From: Cyanobacteria bacterium T3Sed10_344R1 | GTDB lineage: Bacteria; Cyanobacteriota; Cyanobacteriia; Phormidesmidales; Phormidesmidaceae | Length of the DNA: 6,786 nt | Reading direction: 5' to 3' | Assembly: GCA_003566335.1 (NCBI GenBank) | Contig: PXDR01000207.1 | Span: forward strand, 1-6,786 | Part shown: positions 1 to 6,786 of the stretch, in pieces | Numbering within the stretch: the stretch's first letter is position 1 | Layout of the letters: each line of letters starts with the position of its first letter | The notes under the pieces: generated by a model | The model's database searches: none | What the model saw: the letters and a program-made list of their open reading frames with translations, nothing else | Told to the model about the DNA's origin: nothing | Made by a program: the position numbers and the translations under genes

Positions 1-1
1 C

Positions 2-160
2 CGCCACCTCGTCCTAGCCGACCGGCCCGTGCTGCGACTCACCATCGCCAACCTGCACAAGCGCGGCTATGCCGAGCCCAACGACTGGAGCAAACCCCTG
101 CCCACCGGTCGAGAAGACGAGCACATGGTGATCCTCACCAAACAAGTGCCCCTCAGCTAG
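2..160 (+). CDS. C-terminal end of an unrecognised protein (5' end outside window)
   Basis: An open frame enters from the left edge and ends at TAG 158-160, giving 52 residues. The visible part contains LTIANLHKRGYAEPNDW followed by a proline-rich stretch and ends in VILTKQVPLS. It is mixed in character, with no membrane segment and no catalytic motif that I can identify. The reading is supported by ordinary protein-like composition and by a hairpin shortly after the stop, placed as expected for a gene end. It is convergent with acs, with repeat copy 1 lying between them. I do not recognise the family and assign no function. The alternative, a chance open frame of 52 codons, is less likely given the G/C-rich third positions and the hairpin. 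Confidence 0.6.
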   Translation, partial: RHLVLADRPVLRLTIANLHKRGYAEPNDWSKPLPTGREDEHMVILTKQVPLS

Positions 161-173
161 CGCCATCCCTAGG

Positions 174-191
174 CCAGGGCCGCAGCCCTGG
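174..191 (+). terminator. Hairpin after the left-edge gene, possible terminator
   Basis: A perfect 7-bp stem, CCAGGGC (174-180) with GCCCTGG (185-191), closes a CGCA loop 13 bases after the TAG stop. No true U-tract follows directly. The nearest T-run is four bases at 203-206, so this is a weak intrinsic terminator or an RNA 3'-end stabiliser. The stem is clear; its function is inferred from position. Confidence 0.4.
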
Positions 192-214
192 GGCCCTCTC
201 CCTTTTGCCTGTCT

Positions 215-332
215 GACCCTCATCCCCCAACCCCTTCTCCCAAGTTGGGAGAAGGGGAGCCGGACTCAAAGTCCCTCTCCCGCCCTGGGAGAGGGATTTA
301 GGGTGAGGGCCAACAGCGTAGAAATTTACGCC
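215..332 (+). repeat. Dispersed hairpin repeat, copy 1
   Basis: This stretch matches a second copy at 5543-5682 in the same orientation. It contains two strong hairpins. The first (231-257) has 13-bp perfect arms around one central base, beginning CCCCTTCTCCCAA. The second (273-295) has 9-bp arms, CCCTCTCCC and GGGAGAGGG, around five bases. The block is bracketed by an inverted CCCTCA (217-222) and TGAGGG (304-309), and a shared tail runs on to AAATTTACGCC at 322-332. It has no coding capacity of its own: a short open frame across it on the minus strand merely translates the repeat. It sits between two convergent genes and ends nine bases from the acs stop. I associate this C/T-rich element with filamentous cyanobacteria, from memory. 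It may be a non-autonomous MITE-like element or a bidirectional terminator. Confidence 0.8.
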
Positions 333-340
333 CAGCAGCA

Positions 341-2311
<1,971 letters not shown>

Positions 2312-2314
2312 ATT

Positions 2315-2330
2315 GATTGGACGATTGGAC
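2315..2330. repeat. Perfect tandem octamer immediately upstream of acs
   Basis: GATTGGAC occurs twice back to back (2315-2322 and 2323-2330). Read on the acs strand it is GTCCAATC twice, ending three bases before the acs ATG. It fills the place where a Shine-Dalgarno sequence would normally be. It could be a regulator or RNA-binding site in the leader, or a chance duplication. Confidence 0.5.
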
Positions 2331-2344
2331 TTAAGGTGGGCTGG

Positions 2345-2363
2345 ACTGTGGTCTAACTGTGGT
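2345..2363. promoter_or_regulatory. Direct repeat at one-helical-turn spacing upstream of acs
   Basis: ACTGTGGT is present at 2345-2352 and again at 2356-2363. The 11-bp period puts both copies on the same face of the DNA helix, an arrangement common in operator sites. It lies 34-52 bases upstream of the acs start codon. The repeat is directly visible; a regulatory role is inference and I cannot name a protein that would bind it. Confidence 0.3.
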
Positions 2364-2650
2364 TTGACTAAAGCCGTGGGGCAATTTGCCGCTTAAACTT
2401 GAGAGCGTATCCTTTCCAAACCATACTTTTTTTGGGGAAGTAGAGAAACGCCCTGTGGCTTTCCTTAACGTTGAGGGCTGGGCACCGGCAGCTAGGGGCC
2501 TGTTCTGCCGATATCTCTGCTGCCAGCGATTGTCCTGAAAGCCGGGGGGCGGTCTTGAAGGAGATTCGTAACTGATTCCAACCAGACGCTTTTGACCGTA
2601 CCGGGCGATATTTGCGCCTTGCTGACTGCGTTTTTTTCCCAGGTCTACCC

Positions 2651-4252
2651 ATGTCGCCTGTTCCTCTACTGCTGCGCCGCCGTCACTGGCGCTATTGGTC
2701 TCGGTTGGGTCTGACTGCCCTGGGCTATCACCTGCTAGTCAAAGCGATCTTTTACCTCCCCATCAGCAATGAGGTTGGGTTTCCCCTGTGGCTGCCTGCC
2801 GGACTGTCCCTGCTGGTGCTGTACCAGGGGGGCACAGTGCTGTGGCCGGGTATTGTGCTGGGTTCTTTGCTGAGCGGCTGGCTCTCTGGGGTGCTGACGC
2901 CAACGGCGATTGTTTGGGCTGCGGTTAACAACGGTTTGCAGCCCTGGGTGGGGGTGCGGTTGCTGCACGGCTGGCGGTTTCGGCCCCAGCTAGAGCGACT
3001 CGAAGATATCGGCAGCCTGACGGCAACTACCGTGATTATCTCGGCCCTAAGTGCGGGGCTGGGGCTGAGCTATTTCGTCGGGGCGGGGCTGGTGCCCTGG
3101 GATCAATTGCCTGACGCGGGGTTTCGCTGGTGGATTGGCAATGTCACCGGCATTTTGGTGCTGGTACCGGTGGTGTTGACCTGGCGGCAGTGGCGGAAGC
3201 TGCTGCGATCGCATCGCCGCAAACTTTGGGCCATCCTGTGGCTGGGGCTGATGGTGGGGCTAAGCTGGTTTATCTTTTGCTCCCGCACCCGCATGGGGAT
3301 GGCCCCCTATCCCCTGGAGTATCTGCCCTTTCCCTTCTTGATTTGGGGCACATTGCAGTTTAATCAACCCGGAGCTGCCCTAGCCACCGCCGTGGTCACG
3401 GGCCTGGCCACCTTTGGCGTGGTGCGCAACAGCGGCCCCTTCTTTGCCCAGGCTGCCAATCCCCTGGTGGCCATGCAGTCCCTCCAGATTTACATTTGCG
3501 TGTTTGCCTTTACCGCCCTGCTGCTGGCGGTGATTATGGCCCAGCGAGAAGCCGCCCGCCGCACCCTGGGCGAAGAAGTCGAGCGCTCGGAGCGGCTGTT
3601 GCTGAATATCTTGCCCCAGCCCATTGCCGAACGGCTGAAGCATAGTTCTGCCACCATTGCCGATAGCTTTGCTGAGGTGACGGTGATGTTTGCCGATATT
3701 GTCGAGTTCACCCGAATTTCGGCCCATCTGCCCCCGGAGGAGATTGTTGCCCTGCTGAACGAAATTTTCTCCACCTTTGACCAATTGGCGGAGCATCACG
3801 GCCTAGAGAAAATTAAAACCATCGGCGATGCCTACATGGTGGTGGGTGGGCTGCCAGAACCCCGGCCCGACCATGCCCAGGCGGTGGCGGCTATGGCCCT
3901 CGATTTGCAGCAGGCGGTTGCTCAGTTCTGCGATCGCTACAACCAGCCGTTTCAGGTGCGGATCGGCATCAACACTGGCCCCGTTGTGGCTGGGGTGATT
4001 GGCACTAAAAAGTTTATCTATGACCTCTGGGGCGATACCGTCAACATTGCCAGCCGCATGGAGTCTAGCGGCATCGCCAACGAAATCCAGGTAACGGAAG
4101 CGACGTTTCGTGCCCTACGACACCACTACCCCCTCGAACCTCGCGGCACGATTGCAGTCAAAGGCAAAGGAGACATGAACACTTACCTGCTCAAACCCCG
4201 CCTGAGCCCATCCCCTGCGATCGCCAAAGTGGACGGAGCGCCGCCGGGGTAA
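2651..4252 (+). CDS. Membrane-bound class III adenylate cyclase with MASE1-like sensor region
   Basis: The protein is predicted to convert ATP to cAMP at the inner face of the plasma membrane under control of a membrane sensor. It has 533 residues from ATG 2651. Residues 17-300 hold about eight or nine hydrophobic segments, including PLWLPAGLSLLVL (45-57) and LWPGIVLGSLL (64-74), which resemble MASE1 domains. A helical linker (300-331, ending LLLNILPQPIAERLK) leads into the cyclase domain at about 341-515. Catalytic residues visible are metal-binding D349 (FADIVEFT) and D393 (IGDAYM), purine-specifying K389 and D458 (YDLWGD), transition-state N465 and R469 (VNIASR), and K504 (VKGKG). The K/D pair indicates adenylate rather than guanylate cyclase, and all catalytic residues are present. 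An in-frame TTG at 2612 would add 13 residues, but I prefer the ATG, which is followed by a normal basic membrane-protein start. Three HIP1 octamers lie within it. What the sensor detects cannot be read from the sequence. Confidence 0.92.
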   Translation: MSPVPLLLRRRHWRYWSRLGLTALGYHLLVKAIFYLPISNEVGFPLWLPAGLSLLVLYQGGTVLWPGIVLGSLLSGWLSGVLTPTAIVWAAVNNGLQPWVGVRLLHGWRFRPQLERLEDIGSLTATTVIISALSAGLGLSYFVGAGLVPWDQLPDAGFRWWIGNVTGILVLVPVVLTWRQWRKLLRSHRRKLWAILWLGLMVGLSWFIFCSRTRMGMAPYPLEYLPFPFLIWGTLQFNQPGAALATAVVTGLATFGVVRNSGPFFAQAANPLVAMQSLQIYICVFAFTALLLAVIMAQREAARRTLGEEVERSERLLLNILPQPIAERLKHSSATIADSFAEVTVMFADIVEFTRISAHLPPEEIVALLNEIFSTFDQLAEHHGLEKIKTIGDAYMVVGGLPEPRPDHAQAVAAMALDLQQAVAQFCDRYNQPFQVRIGINTGPVVAGVIGTKKFIYDLWGDTVNIASRMESSGIANEIQVTEATFRALRHHYPLEPRGTIAVKGKGDMNTYLLKPRLSPSPAIAKVDGAPPG

Positions 4253-4267
4253 AGGATCTACGCTCCG
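4234..4267 (+). other. Stem-loop spanning the cyclase stop codon
   Basis: CGGAGCG (4234-4240) pairs perfectly with CGCTCCG (4261-4267), enclosing a 20-base loop that contains the TAA stop at 4250-4252. The stem can extend outward by two G-C pairs after one mismatch. No T-run follows, so it is not a standard terminator. It might protect the mRNA 3' end or simply be fortuitous. Confidence 0.25.
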
Positions 4268-4350
4268 CCCAGTATCTAACTCCAGCCTCTAATCCCAGCA
4301 TCTCCCCGTTAACAGTTGCCTGCTCCCTAGCCCCTTGATCTCCTCTCCCT

Positions 4351-4929
4351 ATGGCCCTTGCCCACGCCATTTTGGCGTCCCTGCTAGACGCCTCTTGTAG
4401 CGGCTATGACCTGGCTAAACAATTTGACAGTGCCGTGGGCTGCTTTTGGGAAGCCAGCCATCAGCAGATCTACCGCGAACTGTCCCGGCTAGAAACCGAT
4501 GGACACGTCGTCGCCGAAAAAGTAGAGCAAGCCACCCGCCCCAACAAAAAGCTGTATCACATCACCGCCAGTGGTCGCGACTGGCTCAAAACCTGGATCG
4601 CTCAACCCGCTAGCCTCAGCCCCCTCAAAGATGACCTGCTGGTCAAGCTCTATGCCGGACATCTCGTTCCCCGGCCCATCCTCTTGGCTGAACTGCACCA
4701 GCATCGCCAGCAGCACGCCGAACGCCTCAACCAATTCCGCGCCCGCCTAGAAGCCCATTTGCAGGACGACGATTCTGCCACCCAGTCCTTCGCCTATCTC
4801 GCCATCAGCCACAGCATCCGGGCCGAAACCGCTTGGCTGGCCTGGTGTGACGATGCGATCGCACTGCTAGAAAAATCCGAAAAATCCCGCGACCAGTCAG
4901 ACGCCCCAGACAATCCATCCTCGCCCTGA
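4351..4929 (+). CDS. PadR-family transcriptional regulator
   Basis: This is a DNA-binding regulator of 192 residues. The N-terminal winged helix-turn-helix spans about residues 3-83: MALAHAILASLL is the typical PadR opening, SGYDLAKQF (17-25) follows, the recognition-helix region is FWEASHQQIYRELSRLE (32-48), and the wing with RPNKKLYHITASGRDWL is at 63-79. The C-terminal helical part (about 90-172, including PLKDDLLVKLYAG and RAETAWLAWCDD) matches the longer PadR subfamily with a C-terminal dimerisation domain. The last 20 residues are charged and probably disordered. The ATG at 4351 fits the family start exactly, although the upstream sequence is C/T-rich and lacks a Shine-Dalgarno sequence. 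It follows the cyclase by 98 bp on the same strand. PadR proteins often bind their own promoter or that of a neighbouring gene; the target and ligand here are unknown. One HIP1 octamer (4855) lies inside. Confidence 0.93.
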   Translation: MALAHAILASLLDASCSGYDLAKQFDSAVGCFWEASHQQIYRELSRLETDGHVVAEKVEQATRPNKKLYHITASGRDWLKTWIAQPASLSPLKDDLLVKLYAGHLVPRPILLAELHQHRQQHAERLNQFRARLEAHLQDDDSATQSFAYLAISHSIRAETAWLAWCDDAIALLEKSEKSRDQSDAPDNPSSP

Positions 4930-4938
4930 GGCCCGTAT

Positions 4939-5002
4939 CTAAAAGCAAAGATTTTAGTCTATCGCTACCATAGCGAGCATTCGCCCCAGCCCTGGGCTGG
5001 CG
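4939..5002. promoter_or_regulatory. Cluster of three inverted repeats after padR
   Basis: Three palindromic elements follow the padR stop in close succession. They are CTAAAA-N7-TTTTAG (4939-4957), TCGCTA-CCA-TAGCGA (4962-4976) and a G/C-rich hairpin (4982-5002) whose core is CCAGCCC-T-GGGCTGG. The last could act as a weak terminator for padR, although no T-tract follows. The first two have operator-like spacing and lie upstream of the next gene. The symmetry is directly visible; the roles are inferred. Confidence 0.35.
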
Positions 5003-5025
5003 TGAATTTCCGCTGAATCCCCCTA

Positions 5026-5053
5026 TTCATATCCCCCCTAAGGGCACTCTAAT
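5026..5053 (+). promoter_or_regulatory. Candidate sigma70-type promoter for the Roadblock-like gene
   Basis: A TTCATA hexamer (5026-5031) is separated by 16 bases from TCTAAT (5048-5053), which matches the -10 consensus at five of six positions. The -35 match is four of six. Transcription would begin near 5060, giving a leader of about 80 bases. This is a visual match only. Confidence 0.25.
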
Positions 5054-5098
5054 AGAAGTAGAAATAAGAAAGTAAAACTAGAAAACGTAGTAAAGAAG
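5051..5098 (+). other. A-rich, purine-biased leader segment
   Basis: Of these 48 bases, 29 are A and 10 are G, in sharp contrast with the G/C-rich surroundings. TAGAA recurs at 5053, 5059 and 5079. The segment ends 42 bases before the ATG of the Roadblock-like gene. It would form an unstructured leader if transcribed from the candidate promoter. It is too far from the start codon to be a Shine-Dalgarno sequence. I see no coding sequence in it. Confidence 0.4.
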
Positions 5099-5140
5099 CC
5101 GCAACACCCGCTCACGCTCAAGTACCCGGTCATTCTTTCC

Positions 5141-5512
5141 ATGCCTGATCCCCAGGTTGCCCATTCCTTAGAAAACGCTGTTCTGGGCGTTGCCATTTTT
5201 GACCTCAATGGGTTGCCCAGGGAGTACTTTGTCACGCCAGAAAATCCTGGCATCAGCTGGGTACAAACCGTGTTTCAGGCACTGGGCTTAAAATCCCTCC
5301 TAACCTCATCCCTACAGCTCGACGGCTTCAACCACATCATGGTGCATGCCCAACACCAAAGCGCCGTCGTCATTCGCCAGCGCAATCACTACATTGCCCT
5401 GCTGATCCAGGCCGACAAAGCACCCACCGATGTCAGCCCGGCCTTTGTCCATTGGGTGCAGCAGTTTGAAAGCACCAACCTCCGCAACAGCCAGCGCTTC
5501 CGAACTGCCTAG
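5141..5512 (+). CDS. Small Roadblock/LC7-like protein
   Basis: The product is 123 residues, soluble, with no signal peptide. Its layout resembles the Roadblock/LC7 fold: a strand (LGVAIFDLNGLPREYF, 15-30), a long helix (SWVQTVFQALGLKSLL, 39-54), then strands around FNHIMVHAQHQSAVVIRQ (63-80) and NHYIALLI (82-89), and a C-terminal helix (98-112). I recall similar short proteins in cyanobacteria annotated as Roadblock domain proteins. In bacteria such proteins usually regulate small Ras-like GTPases of the MglA type or act as scaffolds, but no GTPase gene is in this window. The ATG at 5141 has no Shine-Dalgarno sequence. The final codons CGA ACT GCC TAG form the left copy of a 12-bp direct repeat that flanks repeat copy 2, so the end of this gene is also an insertion boundary. 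The gene itself is very likely real; the family call is moderate. Confidence 0.7.
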   Translation: MPDPQVAHSLENAVLGVAIFDLNGLPREYFVTPENPGISWVQTVFQALGLKSLLTSSLQLDGFNHIMVHAQHQSAVVIRQRNHYIALLIQADKAPTDVSPAFVHWVQQFESTNLRNSQRFRTA

Positions 5513-5693
5513 TACTCTGCGGCATAAGTCTTGCCACCTGTAGACCCTCATCCCCCAGCCCCTTCTCCCAACTTGGGAGAAGGGGAGCCAGATTCAAAGT
5601 CCCTCTCCCTTTTGGGAGAGGGCTTATAGCCCAAGGGGCATACCAGAAAAGGGTGAGGGCCAACGGGATGGAAATTTACGCCGAACTGCCTAG
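5501..5693 (+). mobile_element. Insertion-like unit: 12-bp direct repeats around repeat copy 2
   Basis: CGAACTGCCTAG occurs at 5501-5512 and again, identically, at 5682-5693, enclosing 169 bases that contain repeat copy 2. The right copy begins exactly where similarity to repeat copy 1 ends. This is what a target-site duplication around an inserted non-autonomous element would look like. Inside, GGCATAAGTC (5521-5530) and the reverse complement of 5673-5682 agree at 7 of 10 positions, a possible worn terminal inverted repeat. No transposase is encoded. A slippage or recombination duplication is the alternative. Confidence 0.5.
5543..5682 (+). repeat. Dispersed hairpin repeat, copy 2
   Basis: This is the second copy of the element at 215-332, in the same orientation. 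The long hairpin (5559-5585) has identical 13-bp arms, with only the central base changed from G to C. The second hairpin (5601-5622) keeps both 9-bp arms but has a TTTT loop. Compared with copy 1 it carries about 23 extra bases between the second hairpin and the closing GGGTGAGGGC, including a small GCCC-AAG-GGGC hairpin. The tail ending AAATTTACGCC is shared. Like copy 1, it lies between convergent genes, here the Roadblock-like gene and the YciI-like gene. Confidence 0.8.
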
Positions 5694-5708
5694 GGCGAGG
5701 GACTGCCC

Positions 5709-5978
5709 TCAAAACACCTGATTCCACTCATACACCTGATACTCCGTCCAAATCTGGTGCTGCCAATAGGGATCTCCTTCCACCGCCTGGCGCACTGCTG
5801 CCTCGTCCGGAGCCTCATAGATGCCAAAGACTTTTGTGCCGTCAGTTGTTGGCCCCAGCGCCACCAAAAGACCCCGATCCTTTTGGGCCTGCAGTCCCTG
5901 CAAGTGGGCGTCGCGATAGGGTGCCCGTTTTTCCAGCACATTCTCACAGTAGCTGCCCCACATCACGTACTTCGCCAC
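5709..5978 (-). CDS. YciI-like protein
   Basis: This is a small soluble protein of 89 residues, the normal size for the YCII-related family, which forms dimeric alpha+beta folds of ferredoxin-like type. The N-terminal strand MAKYVMWGSYC leads to a helix with RAPYRDAHLQGL, where H25 occupies the position of the conserved family histidine. The loop LLVALGPTTDGTKVFGIYEA (37-56) and the C-terminal signature GDPYW (68-72), followed by IWTEYQVYEWN (76-86), are characteristic. The physiological substrate of most YciI proteins is unknown, and I do not assign one. The start is GTG at 5976-5978, chosen because an AAGGAGGAG Shine-Dalgarno sequence lies directly upstream. An in-frame ATG five codons later would cut the first strand. 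It is convergent with the Roadblock-like gene and lies 89 bp downstream of the DUF445 gene on the same strand, so they may be co-transcribed. Confidence 0.9.
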   Translation of the reverse strand: MAKYVMWGSYCENVLEKRAPYRDAHLQGLQAQKDRGLLVALGPTTDGTKVFGIYEAPDEAAVRQAVEGDPYWQHQIWTEYQVYEWNQVF

Positions 5979-5984
5979 CGGTTT

Positions 5985-5993
5985 CTCCTCCTT
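5985..5993 (-). promoter_or_regulatory. Strong ribosome-binding site for the YciI-like gene
   Basis: On the minus strand this reads AAGGAGGAG, with the AGGAGG core (5987-5992) eight bases before the GTG. It decides the GTG start and is the only near-consensus Shine-Dalgarno sequence at a gene start in the window. Confidence 0.8.
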
Positions 5994-6067
5994 GCACAGC
6001 GTTTGCCTGCTGATGGTATCAAATCCCGTGTTTCACTGAGTGGGCTGAGCGGCAATGGCAGTGGCGT

Positions 6068-6786
6068 TTAGCGGGTCAAGTAAAACACCGCCTGAAAAAT
6101 GCCGATGGTAAAGCCCAGCAGCCCGCCCAGGTTAACAATGGCCTGGAGCTCATTGCGGACGATGCCCTGAATCGCCTGCTCTAAATCTCGGGGTTCCGTG
6201 GCGTTAACCCGTTCGATAATCACCTGGTCAATGTTGAGGATGGGAATCGCCTGGGCCACGATATTTTCCAAATCCCGTTCCAGATAGCGCTCTAGCACTA
6301 GGGCCAGTTCTTTGCTGACCACCCCCAGGGAGCTCGTCACCACTTCTGAAGACTGCAATCGATTCAACAATTGGGTGGCTAACTGCTGCCAGTTAATCGA
6401 CGCACTCAACCCTTCCAGCAGTTCTGGGCCGCGACCCTGCACATAGGATCGCACAGTGCTGCGCAGGGTGTTGCGCAACTGACGCACGGTGGACACCGGC
6501 AGGTTTTGCAGCGAGAAATTTTGCAGCCACTCCTGTAGTCGGGGCTCCACATCTAGAGCAATAATCAGCTCTCGAATCCGCTCATTGCTGGCTGCCCGTT
6601 CGTCTAGGCAAAAGCTGCGAAGCCGTACCAAGGTGTTGCGCAGACCAAATAGGTTAGCCACCACCCAATAGGTGCCGCTGGCTTTTTCCCGGAAGGTTTC
6701 GTCAATGATTTGAATGTTGCGATCGGTGAGAAAGTCCACAATCAGCAGCCGCAGCCGATCTGGGGGCAGCACCCCCTGCAAGGCCC
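6068..6786 (-). CDS. DUF445 family membrane protein, C-terminal part (cut by window edge)
   Basis: The visible 238 residues end at TAA (6068-6070). The frame stays open to the right edge, so the true start lies outside; the TTG at 6779-6781 is probably not the start. The C-terminus, with IVRNELQAIVNLGGLLGFTI followed by a hydrophobic tail and TR, is the hallmark of DUF445 proteins, which usually run to about 400 residues with membrane segments at both ends. The middle part is helical and rich in charged residues and leucine, as expected of the large soluble region between them. The biochemical role of the family is not established. The gene is followed 89 bp later by the YciI-like gene on the same strand. 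The hydrophobic C-terminal segment (about the last 25 residues) is the only membrane segment within view. Confidence 0.85.
   Translation of the reverse strand, partial: ALQGVLPPDRLRLLIVDFLTDRNIQIIDETFREKASGTYWVVANLFGLRNTLVRLRSFCLDERAASNERIRELIIALDVEPRLQEWLQNFSLQNLPVSTVRQLRNTLRSTVRSYVQGRGPELLEGLSASINWQQLATQLLNRLQSSEVVTSSLGVVSKELALVLERYLERDLENIVAQAIPILNIDQVIIERVNATEPRDLEQAIQGIVRNELQAIVNLGGLLGFTIGIFQAVFYLTR

Larger units (their letters stand above)
2312..2650. other. Divergent intergenic region between acs and the adenylate cyclase
   Basis: This 339-bp gap must hold the promoters of both flanking genes. On the acs side it carries a tandem octamer (2315-2330), an 11-bp-spaced direct repeat (2345-2363) and the 11-bp palindrome GGCAATTTGCC (2380-2390). 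There are T7 runs at 2427-2433 and 2631-2637. I found no convincing -35/-10 pair on either strand and no TGTGA-N6-TCACA CRP-type site. A minus-strand open frame over 2368-2652 encodes a basic, low-complexity-like peptide with no recognisable motif, and I regard it as non-coding. A TTG at 2612 is in frame with the cyclase but has no ribosome-binding signal. Confidence 0.6.

Noticed and set aside
215..332. The repeat as a CRISPR array or tRNA/rRNA remnant
   Set aside because: There are no regularly spaced identical units with unique spacers, and the hairpins do not form a tRNA-like fold; the two copies are 5 kb apart.
2612..2650. TTG start giving the cyclase 13 extra residues
   Set aside because: There is no ribosome-binding signal before the TTG, and the ATG at 2651 gives a normal basic N-terminus for a membrane protein.
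2368..2652. Minus-strand open frame of 94 codons in the acs-cyclase gap
   Set aside because: The translation is basic and without motifs, there is no ribosome-binding site, and it would cover the whole divergent promoter region and the cyclase start.
6034..6063. CACTG/CAGTG inverted repeat between the YciI-like and DUF445 genes as a terminator
   Set aside because: The arms are only 5 bp with a loop of about 20 bases and no T-tract follows on the relevant strand.

Overview
The window looks like chromosomal DNA from a cyanobacterium of moderately high G+C. Three things point that way: six perfect copies of the HIP1 octamer GCGATCGC in under 5 kb, a two-copy C/T-rich hairpin repeat of a kind I associate with filamentous cyanobacterial genomes, and gene starts that mostly lack a Shine-Dalgarno sequence. 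I cannot name the genus from sequence alone.

Layout from left to right. (1) The last 52 codons of an unrecognised plus-strand gene, followed by a compact hairpin. (2) Copy 1 of the dispersed hairpin repeat. (3) acs, a complete AMP-forming acetyl-CoA synthetase on the minus strand. (4) A 339-bp divergent intergenic region with two short direct repeats close to the acs start. (5) A plus-strand membrane-bound class III adenylate cyclase with a MASE1-like sensor region. (6) A PadR-family transcriptional regulator. (7) A short regulatory-looking stretch with three inverted repeats, a candidate promoter and an A-rich leader. (8) A small Roadblock/LC7-like protein. (9) Copy 2 of the hairpin repeat, flanked by a perfect 12-bp direct repeat that includes the stop codon of the preceding gene. 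(10) A YciI-like protein on the minus strand, starting at GTG behind the only strong Shine-Dalgarno sequence here. (11) The C-terminal part of a DUF445 membrane protein on the minus strand, cut by the window edge.

How the genes may work together. Acs feeds acetate into central metabolism and the cyclase makes cAMP. They are divergent and share one promoter region, so co-regulation is possible, but I saw no convincing CRP-type site. The cyclase, padR and Roadblock-like genes run in the same direction and are all signalling or regulatory in character, though the gaps of 98 and 211 bp do not prove an operon. YciI and DUF445 are co-directional and 89 bp apart.

No clear new multi-gene system is visible. 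The most informative oddity is repeat copy 2, which looks like an insertion: it has a 12-bp flanking duplication and lies, like copy 1, between two convergent genes.
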